Part shown: piece after piece, positions 7,207 through 14,015 of the stretch
Layout: every line of letters begins with the position of its first letter
Numbering within the stretch: position 1 is the stretch's first letter
DNA from: Ruminococcus sp. CAG:254
Lineage (GTDB): Bacteria > Bacillota > Clostridia > Oscillospirales > Ruminococcaceae
Direction: 5' to 3'
DNA length: 23,062 bases
Assembly (NCBI GenBank): GCA_000433635.1
Contig: HF997867.1
Location: forward strand, 12,449 to 35,510
The notes under the pieces: model-generated
The model's input: only the letters and a program-made list of their open reading frames with translations
Databases searched by the model: none
Told to the model about the DNA's origin: nothing
Made by a program: the position numbers and the translations under genes

Positions 7207-10200
7207 ATGAGAAAAAAGAATTCGAATTCTTCCGTTCCAAGTGGTATGCATTCCCTTGCACAACGCAGCCAGCAGGAACGCCGTCAAAAAATGGAGCAGC
7301 AGCGTGTAAGAACTGCTCCGCAAGAACCGATGCGAGTTCCACCGCAGCAGCCAGCACATTTTGGACGGCAGCCGATGCAGCAAGTACCGCCGCCGCCCGT
7401 TCAGAAACCAGAAAAAGCACTCTCACAGGAGGCGTTGCAGGAATTACAGCAGCAGGCAACTCAACAGCCGGAGGAATCCGCTGTTTATAATCGGTTTTTT
7501 GCGGATATTTCCGTAGAAGAACCGCAGACTCCCAAAAAGTCTGCTCCGCAAAAGGCAGCAGCAGCCGTTCCGCCGACCAATTCGGCAGAACCGGAAAAAC
7601 TAGCTCCAAAAATGCCACCCGTACGGGATGCAAGAGCAATGCCGCAGATGCCTGCATCAGCAAAACCAGCAGCAGAACCACAACAGGCAGAGCCAGTACA
7701 GCTAACACCAGAACCGCCGAAGCCAGTAGAACCGCAGGCAACGGCAGAATCTGCTACCGTTTCACCGGAATTGTTGCAGCAGGTTGCAGCAATGGTGCAG
7801 CAGGATGCCACTGGAAAGGCAACCTTAACGCCGGAATTGCTCCAGAAAATTGTAGCAATGGCACAGCAGCAGACCACTGCAAATCCAGTGGTTTCCGCTG
7901 TATCGGAATCTCCGGCAGAGCCACAGGCAGTTCCAACACCAGAACCCGTTGCAGAACCAGCACCACCACAGAAAAAATCTCGTCCGGCTCGTCCGCAGCG
8001 GAGAGCACCGCAAATGCCAGTGCAGGCAGCTGTTCCAGAGCCAGTACAGCAGCCGATTTCTGAACCAGAACCGCAGCCTGAACCAGAGCCAACGATTGCA
8101 TCACCGTTTATTACAACGGCAATGCTCCGGCAGATGAAAGCGGAGGGAAAAACGCTGGACGATTTACAGCCAGCAGACACAAAAACGGAAAAGTCAACGC
8201 CGGTTCGGCGGTATCAGGGAAAGCCAGCAGTGGAAACAGCTGCTGCACCACAGCCAGAACCAGTAAGACCGTCATTCCGTCCGGTAAAACCGCAGGATAT
8301 TTCGATTGATACCGCTGCACCAGAGCCTATTCCAGAATGGTTCTCAGAAGAAGAACCACCGCAGGTTGCAGAGCAGCGAACCAAATATTTGAAGAATCGG
8401 CAGCCACGGGAATCCGTTGCAGAATTGACCGGAGCAGCAGAAAAAAAGCCTCGGGCAATTTCAAACGGAAAGCAGCCCAGCAAGGCAGCCCGTTTCTTCC
8501 GGGAACTGTTTCTGGAAGATGCACCAGTTGACCCAGAACAGCAAAAGCCTGTTCTGCCACTGACGAGAAACACCGCACCGCCACAGCCGGAGCCGGTTGC
8601 AACTCCACCGCAGCAGCCAATAGCAGAACCCGTTGCATCACCCATGCCGGAATCGGCTGCATCTGTACCAAAACAGCTCGTGATGCCCCCTGTGCAGGAA
8701 GCACCTGCATCGTCAAGACCAACAAAGCGTCCGGTTATTTCCCATGCACGGGAAGAAGAACCTGAGCCAGAACCACAGCTGGAATCGGCGGCGTTTTATA
8801 ACCGCTTATTCAACGATTTTCCGGAATCTTCGGAACAGCCTGTTCTGCCAACGGAAGAAGAAATGGCACAGCAGCAGCACAAAAAAGATGTGATTGAATC
8901 GGTAAAGGGTGCAGTTTCAGAGGCAGAACAGCCGGGCAATCCACCGCATAAAAAACGCTTGACGAAACGGGAATACATGCAGCGAAAGGCACAGCGGTTT
9001 TCCAAAACCATCGGTGTAAGCCTGCTGAGCGGTGTTGTTGTCGTGCTGGCAGTTGTTTTATTATTAGCACCACGTTCCACAATTTCCTATGAAGAAAATC
9101 GACTTCTGGCAGAAAAGCCGAAGTTCTCGCTGACATCGCTGTTAGATGGCTCTTATACTTCTGGCTGGTCTGAATATTATAATGATACTGTCCCGTTCCG
9201 CAGCAAGTTGAAAAAGACTATTTCCGCAATGATGCAGTGGACGGGTGTTCAGAGCGAAGAAGATACCGTATTTTTCGGCAATGTTTCACAGGTAAAGAAG
9301 AAAACCACAACACCTGTTGCAACAACAGAATCCGTAGAAACCACGGTTGCAGTTGCTGCTGGTAGTGATGAAACCAACACAGAGCCAGCAGTTACCACAA
9401 CAGTTGTAACGACAACGGAAGATCCGAATGATGAACCAGCTGCGGAAATCGGCGAGGGCATTATTCTTGATCACAAGCGTGCAGTCTGCGTTTATGGCGG
9501 TAGTTTCTCTGTAGGACAGGACTATGCCGAAACATTAAATGCGTATCAGCAAGACCTTGGCTCAGATGTACAGGTTTATTCCTTGGTTGCACCAACTGCC
9601 GTTTCCTATTACCTGCCGGAAGAATATGCAAACTATACGGCAAGCGAAACGGAAAACATTGACAACATCAACAGCTATCTGAACAGCGTAAAGCCAGTGG
9701 ATGTATACAACGCTTTGAAGCCGCATACCGCAGAGGCAATTTATGCCCGTACCGACCACCACTGGTTGCCATTGGGGGCATATTATGCCGCTGAAGCGTT
9801 TGCAAAGGTTGCAGATGTACCGTTTGCATCGCTGTCAGATTATGATACGGCAACGAAAAAGGATTATGTCGGCTCAATGTATACTTACACAGAAAGTGCT
9901 GTTTTGCTGGACAATCCGGAAGAGTTTACATATTACATCCCGAAAAACAAATACAAGACCACCTATTACAGCACCAGCTTCACCGACCCAACCGAAGGCG
10001 ATTTGCTGATGAATTTAGATGGTTATGATAACAGTATGTATTACTTGGTTTTCATGGGCGGTGACGATAAAATCACGCATGTGGAAACCGACTGCAAGAA
10101 TGGCAGAACGCTGGTCATTTTCAAGGACAGCTATGGCAATGCGTTAGTACCGTGCTTAACCTCGTCTTTTGAAAATATTTACGTCTGCGATATGCGATAT

Positions 10201-10323
10201 TTTGAATTGAATGCCATTGATTTCTGCAAGCAGGTCGGCTGTACCGATTTGCTGTTTGCGATGAATACGTTCAGTGCAACTGGTGGAAATGAAAGCTACT
10301 TAGAGAGCAATCGTGTACAGTAA
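7207..10323 (+). CDS. DHHW/AlgX-like surface protein with a 600-residue disordered N-terminal region
   Basis: This 1038-residue protein is probably an extracellular partner of the MBOAT acyltransferase. Residues 1-600 are low-complexity, rich in Pro, Gln, Glu and Ala. A basic stretch and one membrane helix (about 602-621) follow, so the N-terminal region should be cytoplasmic and the rest outside. After the helix comes the AlgX/DHHW entry block (SYEENRLLAEKPKFS and YYNDTVPFRSKL), then a Thr-rich insertion (about 697-740). The catalytic part has TDHHW (849-853) and KDSYGN (973-978), which supply the Asp/His/Ser set of this SGNH-like family. AAGGAGG (7193-7199) overlaps the MBOAT stop and fixes the start. 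Typical DHHW proteins are far shorter; the N-terminal region is the oddity and holds repeated motifs reported under findings. Family assignment is firm, the reaction inferred. Confidence 0.9.
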   Translation: MRKKNSNSSVPSGMHSLAQRSQQERRQKMEQQRVRTAPQEPMRVPPQQPAHFGRQPMQQVPPPPVQKPEKALSQEALQELQQQATQQPEESAVYNRFFADISVEEPQTPKKSAPQKAAAAVPPTNSAEPEKLAPKMPPVRDARAMPQMPASAKPAAEPQQAEPVQLTPEPPKPVEPQATAESATVSPELLQQVAAMVQQDATGKATLTPELLQKIVAMAQQQTTANPVVSAVSESPAEPQAVPTPEPVAEPAPPQKKSRPARPQRRAPQMPVQAAVPEPVQQPISEPEPQPEPEPTIASPFITTAMLRQMKAEGKTLDDLQPADTKTEKSTPVRRYQGKPAVETAAAPQPEPVRPSFRPVKPQDISIDTAAPEPIPEWFSEEEPPQVAEQRTKYLKNRQPRESVAELTGAAEKKPRAISNGKQPSKAARFFRELFLEDAPVDPEQQKPVLPLTRNTAPPQPEPVATPPQQPIAEPVASPMPESAASVPKQLVMPPVQEAPASSRPTKRPVISHAREEEPEPEPQLESAAFYNRLFNDFPESSEQPVLPTEEEMAQQQHKKDVIESVKGAVSEAEQPGNPPHKKRLTKREYMQRKAQRFSKTIGVSLLSGVVVVLAVVLLLAPRSTISYEENRLLAEKPKFSLTSLLDGSYTSGWSEYYNDTVPFRSKLKKTISAMMQWTGVQSEEDTVFFGNVSQVKKKTTTPVATTESVETTVAVAAGSDETNTEPAVTTTVVTTTEDPNDEPAAEIGEGIILDHKRAVCVYGGSFSVGQDYAETLNAYQQDLGSDVQVYSLVAPTAVSYYLPEEYANYTASETENIDNINSYLNSVKPVDVYNALKPHTAEAIYARTDHHWLPLGAYYAAEAFAKVADVPFASLSDYDTATKKDYVGSMYTYTESAVLLDNPEEFTYYIPKNKYKTTYYSTSFTDPTEGDLLMNLDGYDNSMYYLVFMGGDDKITHVETDCKNGRTLVIFKDSYGNALVPCLTSSFENIYVCDMRYFELNAIDFCKQVGCTDLLFAMNTFSATGGNESYLESNRVQ
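7756..7869 (+). repeat. Tandem 22-residue helical repeat inside the DHHW protein
   Basis: Residues 184-199 (TVSPELLQQVAAMVQQ) and 206-221 (TLTPELLQKIVAMAQQ) are two copies of one unit with a 22-residue period and 10 of 16 identical positions. The repeat is amphipathic and helix-like, in contrast to the Pro/Glu-rich surroundings, so it may be a small binding element within a disordered region. Confidence 0.7.
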
Positions 10324-10352
10324 TCGTTCGGAACAGATTGGAAAAAGAAACC

Positions 10353-10401
10353 GAACAGCGGCGGGGTGAGATTTCCTGCCTTGCCGCTGTTCTATTTTTT
10401 T
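10353..10401 (+). terminator. Terminator-like hairpin between the two DHHW genes
   Basis: GAACAGCGGC (10353-10362) pairs perfectly with GCCGCTGTTC (10383-10392) and is followed by TATTTTTTT. It lies inside the operon, between the first DHHW stop codon (10323) and the ribosome site of the second DHHW gene, and no new promoter is evident after it. It probably works as a partial terminator that lowers expression of the downstream genes, or as a 3'-end-stabilising hairpin. Confidence 0.75.
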
Positions 10402-10425
10402 GTCATAGAAAAGGAGAATGCGGAT

Positions 10426-11748
10426 ATGATTTGCAAAGAATGCGGTACGAAGCTGACACCGGAACAAACCACCTGTCCCAACTGCGGAGCTTTGCAGCAG
10501 CAGGCAGTTCCTAAGAAGAGAAAAAAGTCCGATACTGCATCTCAGCAGAACCAGCCGCAATCGGATGAAGTACAGATGCAGTGGCAAGACCGATTGATTC
10601 TGGGAGCGACTGTGCTGGTAACGCTGGCAGCTATTGCGTGGCTGATTTTCATGCTGATGAAACCAGCAGACGGAAACGACCAGAAAGCAGAAACAGCCGC
10701 CGTTGAAACAATGCCCAGCACCACAGCGGTTACCACCATGGAAACCACTACGACCACAGTCACCACCTATGTGACGATTGTCACAACGATGGATGATGGT
10801 GCAGAACCAATTGAAGTTGTATCCGGCATTTTGTGGGATCATAAGCGTGCCATCAACCTGTTTAATGGGTACGCTGAACAAACCGAAGCGTATGCAGAAA
10901 TTTTAAACCAGTATCAAAAAGATTTGGGGGACGATGTGCAGTGCTACTCGATTTTAGCTCCAACCAATGCTTCTTTCTATACACCAGCAGCCTTTCAGGA
11001 TTCCACACTTTCCAGTGAAAAGGATTGCATGGATGCAGCAGAAAAGATTTTTGAAGGTGTGATTCCGATTGATGCCTATGGCGTTCTAAAAGAACACACT
11101 GCCGAGCCGATTTATGCGAGAACCGACCACCATTGGTTTCAGCTGGGGGCTTACTATGTAGCAAGAGCGTTTGCAGAGCAGGCAGATGTTCCGTTTGCCG
11201 ACCTGACAACCTACAAGAAATATGTAGAAGATGATTTTGTTGGCTCAATGGCATATTATACGAATGACTATCCAGATTTGGTGAATTCACCAGAAGAGTT
11301 TGTATATTATGTGCCGACCAACGACATTCAGACCACTTATTATGACCGGGATTATGCGAATGGCTATGAATCAGATTTGATTCTTGATCCGTCCGCATGG
11401 GACAATTCCAGTTATTATATGGTCTTTATGTGTGGAGATGATAAGATTGTCCACATTCAGACGGATTGCGACAACGACCGCCGATTGGTGATTTTCAAGG
11501 ACAGCTATGGCAATGCATTAGTACCATGTCTGACCAGTTCCTTTTCTGAGATCTATGTGTGTGATATGCGGTATTTCAATTTGAATGCCATTGATTTTAT
11601 TCAGGAAGAAGCAAAGGCAACCGATGTTCTATTTTGCATGAATGTATTCAGTGCGAATGGGCCAAACGGACAGGATCTGGAAGTTGTCCGCACACAAAAT
11701 GCTGCATATGACACAAGCAGTTGGGAAGATGCAGATACAGAATTTTAA
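10426..11748 (+). CDS. Second DHHW protein, with N-terminal zinc ribbon
   Basis: This 440-residue single-pass membrane protein begins with a zinc ribbon with cysteines at 3, 6, 17 and 20 (CKEC, CPNC). A polar linker, a membrane helix (about 57-79) and a Thr-rich extracellular spacer (about 90-120) follow. The catalytic DHHW region has TDHHW (233-237) and KDSYGN (358-363), so the Asp/His/Ser set is retained. Sequence after the spacer closely parallels the first DHHW protein (DHKRA, YQ.DLG.DVQ.YS, RTDHHW, FKDSYGNALVPCLTSSF). However, it lacks the ENR and PFR entry block found there. The start at 10426 is chosen because AAGGAG lies at 10411-10416; the longer frame from 10366 would begin inside the hairpin. 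It is likely a diverged paralogue serving the same MBOAT system. Confidence 0.88.
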   Translation: MICKECGTKLTPEQTTCPNCGALQQQAVPKKRKKSDTASQQNQPQSDEVQMQWQDRLILGATVLVTLAAIAWLIFMLMKPADGNDQKAETAAVETMPSTTAVTTMETTTTTVTTYVTIVTTMDDGAEPIEVVSGILWDHKRAINLFNGYAEQTEAYAEILNQYQKDLGDDVQCYSILAPTNASFYTPAAFQDSTLSSEKDCMDAAEKIFEGVIPIDAYGVLKEHTAEPIYARTDHHWFQLGAYYVARAFAEQADVPFADLTTYKKYVEDDFVGSMAYYTNDYPDLVNSPEEFVYYVPTNDIQTTYYDRDYANGYESDLILDPSAWDNSSYYMVFMCGDDKIVHIQTDCDNDRRLVIFKDSYGNALVPCLTSSFSEIYVCDMRYFNLNAIDFIQEEAKATDVLFCMNVFSANGPNGQDLEVVRTQNAAYDTSSWEDADTEF

Positions 11749-11780
11749 ATGCAAGAAAAGAAAAAGGAGATTTGCAAATC

Positions 11781-13580
11781 ATGAAAGAATTACAAGTACC
11801 ATTCGATAGTGCGTGGATTCTGAAAAACCGCAGAAAGATTAAAAAGGCTCTGCTGGCAGACGGCACACCTCGCATGGAAAAAAAGATTGCAGTTCTGGGC
11901 GGTTCTACCACAAATGATATTGTTTCCATGTTGGAACTGTTCCTGCTGGACAATGGGATTCAGCCGTCTTTCTATCAGTCGGAATATGCCCGTTATTGGC
12001 AGGATGCTATGTTTGAAAATCCAGAGCTGGAAGCTTTTCAGCCGGACTTGATTTTCATTCACACCACCAGCCGCAACATCACAGAATTTCCGGAGGATGT
12101 GTATTGTCCGGCAGAAACCGTAGAAGCAGCCTTGGAGCGGCAGTACACCCACTTTACCCAGATGTGGGATCGTCTGGCGGAAGGATATCATTGCCCAATT
12201 ATTCAGAACAACTTTGAACTGCCAGCTTATCGGCTGTTGGGCAATCGGGATGCTTCAGATATTCACGGCAGAATCAACTTTATCACACGCTTAAACTGCA
12301 AGTTTTATGATTATGCAAATACGCACACCTCGTTCTATATTCACGATATTCAGTATTTGTCCGCTTGCTATGGTTTGGATGCATGGGCAGAACCGTCTTA
12401 TTGGTATCTGTATAAATATGCTCTGAGCGTGCCAGCCATTCCGGATTTTGCCTACAATCTGACTCGAATTATTCGTTCTATTTACGGCAAGAACAAGAAA
12501 GTTCTGGCGTTGGATTTGGACAATACCCTCTGGGGCGGTGTTATTGGCGATGATGGACAGGAAGGCATTGAAATCGGACATGAAACCTCCATGGGACAGG
12601 CATATGAAGAGTTGCAGGGCTATTTGAAACAGCAGAAAAAAATTGGTGTATTGCTGACAGTCTGCTCAAAGAATGAACCGGAAAATGCTCTGCTGGGCTT
12701 GAATCATCCGAGCGGTGTTCTGAAGCCAGACGACTTTGTCACCATCAAGGCAAACTGGGAGCCAAAAGACCGCAATTTGGTAGAAACTGCTGCGGAATTG
12801 AATCTGTTGCCGGAGAGCATTGTATTTGTAGACGACAATCCGGCAGAACGGGCGATTGTTTCCGGACAGATTCCGGGTGTTGCTGTTCCAGAATTTGACT
12901 GCGTGGAAGATTGCCTGCGGCAGTTAGACCGTGCTGGATACTTTGAAGTGACCAGCCTGTCGAGTGATGATGCAAAACGGAATGCCATGTATCAGGCAAA
13001 TGCACAGCGGGCACAGATGCAGAAAACCTTTGCAGACTATACCGACTATCTGAACAGTTTGGAGATGCAAGGCACGATTCGGGACTTTGAACCGATTTAC
13101 TTGCAGCGAATCGTCCAGCTGACCAATAAGAGCAATCAGTTCAATTTGACCACGAAACGCTATACACAAAGTGAAATGGAAACCGTTGCAGCGTCTGACC
13201 GCTATATTCGGCTGTATGGACGGCTGGAAGATAAGTTTGGCGATAACGGCATTGTTTCCGTTGTCATCGGCGAAAAAGTGGACGATGCATTACATATGGA
13301 CTTGTGGCTGATGAGTTGCCGTGTTTTGAAACGGGATATGGAATTTGCAATGCTGGATGAACTGGTACGGCAGTGTCGGGAGCAGGGCATTCAGAACATT
13401 GTTGGCTATTATTATAAGACTGCCAAGAATGCAATGGTAAAGGATTTGTACGGCACATTTGGTTTCACCAAGACGAAGGACATGGAAAATGGTGACAGCG
13501 TCTGGGAATTGAATGTTGCAGATTATACAAATAAAAATCATGTGATTACAGTAAATCAGAAGGAGTGTGCAGAACAATGA
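11781..13580 (+). CDS. FkbH-like HAD-IIIC family protein (predicted glyceryl-ACP-forming enzyme)
   Basis: This is a 599-residue cytoplasmic enzyme. FkbH-family proteins take 1,3-bisphosphoglycerate, remove phosphate and load the glyceryl unit onto an acyl carrier protein as a thioester. The N-terminal third (about 1-220) looks like the SGNH-like domain common in this family (VLGGSTTNDI). The HAD-IIIC core follows, with LDLDNTLWGGVIGDDG, whose Asp245 and Asp247 are the expected nucleophile and acid. Further HAD motifs are CSKNEPE and FVDDNPAER. The C-terminal region (about 440-599) is GNAT-like and contains LMSCRVLKR, with Cys513 as a candidate glyceryl acceptor. AAGGAG (11764-11769) supports the start at 11781, rather than an upstream in-frame ATG inside the previous gene. 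It overlaps the ACP gene by four bases, a strong sign that they work together. Substrate is inferred from the family. Confidence 0.92.
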   Translation: MKELQVPFDSAWILKNRRKIKKALLADGTPRMEKKIAVLGGSTTNDIVSMLELFLLDNGIQPSFYQSEYARYWQDAMFENPELEAFQPDLIFIHTTSRNITEFPEDVYCPAETVEAALERQYTHFTQMWDRLAEGYHCPIIQNNFELPAYRLLGNRDASDIHGRINFITRLNCKFYDYANTHTSFYIHDIQYLSACYGLDAWAEPSYWYLYKYALSVPAIPDFAYNLTRIIRSIYGKNKKVLALDLDNTLWGGVIGDDGQEGIEIGHETSMGQAYEELQGYLKQQKKIGVLLTVCSKNEPENALLGLNHPSGVLKPDDFVTIKANWEPKDRNLVETAAELNLLPESIVFVDDNPAERAIVSGQIPGVAVPEFDCVEDCLRQLDRAGYFEVTSLSSDDAKRNAMYQANAQRAQMQKTFADYTDYLNSLEMQGTIRDFEPIYLQRIVQLTNKSNQFNLTTKRYTQSEMETVAASDRYIRLYGRLEDKFGDNGIVSVVIGEKVDDALHMDLWLMSCRVLKRDMEFAMLDELVRQCREQGIQNIVGYYYKTAKNAMVKDLYGTFGFTKTKDMENGDSVWELNVADYTNKNHVITVNQKECAEQ

Positions 13581-13852
13581 CACATGCAGAAGTAATGGAA
13601 CGGTTGACAGGGGTATTTCGGGATGTATTTGACGATGACAGCATTGTGATTACAGACCAGACTACCGCAAATGATATTGAGGAATGGGATAGCCTCGAAC
13701 ACATCAACTTGATTGATGCTGTAGAGCAGGAATTTCACATGCAGTTCCAGATGAAGGAAGTTTCTGGTATGAAGAATGTGGGAGAAATGGCAGACATCGT
13801 TGCCAATCGGGCAACCGAAAAGCCGAAAAAACGGGGACTGTTCCGCCGATAA
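13577..13852 (+). CDS. Acyl carrier protein
   Basis: This 91-residue protein has the ACP four-helix pattern and the phosphopantetheine site DSL within EEWDSLEHINLIDAVE; Ser39 is the expected modified residue. It ends in a basic tail (KPKKRGLFRR) that could favour contact with the membrane or with phospholipid head groups; that is inference. The start codon overlaps the FkbH stop (ATGA), and AGGAG lies at 13561-13565. A frame beginning at 13565 would place the start inside that ribosome site. As the last gene of the operon, translationally coupled to the FkbH enzyme, it is probably the dedicated carrier of the acyl unit handed to the MBOAT protein, much as DltC serves DltB. It is not the housekeeping fatty-acid ACP, to judge by context. 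Confidence 0.93.
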   Translation: MTHAEVMERLTGVFRDVFDDDSIVITDQTTANDIEEWDSLEHINLIDAVEQEFHMQFQMKEVSGMKNVGEMADIVANRATEKPKKRGLFRR

Positions 13853-13885
13853 ATCGGAAAATAACGTGATACGCTGAGAAAATCG

Positions 13886-13949
13886 CCGCTGTTTTTGCTG
13901 GCAGTTTGGGGAAATAAAATCCTCATCTGTCGGAAACAGCGGTTTTTTT
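13886..13949 (+). terminator. Intrinsic terminator of the acyl-transfer operon
   Basis: CCGCTGTTT (13886-13894) pairs with AAACAGCGG (13934-13942), followed by seven T residues. The 39-base interior can fold further (TGGGGA with TCCTCA), giving a long branched or interrupted stem. Its core echoes the internal hairpin at 10353-10392 of the same operon. The T-tract ends two bases before the -35 box of the next promoter. Confidence 0.8.
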
Positions 13950-13950
13950 C

Positions 13951-13980
13951 TTGACAGTTCCTGTAATTTCATGGTATCAT
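13951..13980 (+). promoter_or_regulatory. Promoter of the ABC-F gene
   Basis: A perfect TTGACA (13951-13956) and TATCAT (13975-13980) are 18 bases apart, with an extended -10 TGG. Transcription should start near 13987, leaving a leader of only about 29 bases, too short for the attenuating leader peptides seen upstream of antibiotic-inducible ABC-F resistance genes. Confidence 0.8.
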
Positions 13981-14015
13981 GATAACACGAAATCTCATGA
14001 AATAGGAGTGTTATT

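Noticed and set aside
7485..8725. Several long antisense open frames over the first DHHW gene (for example 7485-8180 and 8214-8645)
   Set aside because: They mirror the low-complexity CAG/GCA/CCA-rich coding sequence, which rarely creates stops on the other strand. They give repetitive Cys/Gly/Ala or Leu/Val/Ala products and lack ribosome sites.
7207..9000. CRISPR-like or microsatellite repeat array
   Set aside because: CAG, CCA and GCA triplets are frequent, but spacing is irregular and in frame with a coding low-complexity region; there are no constant direct repeats with unique spacers.
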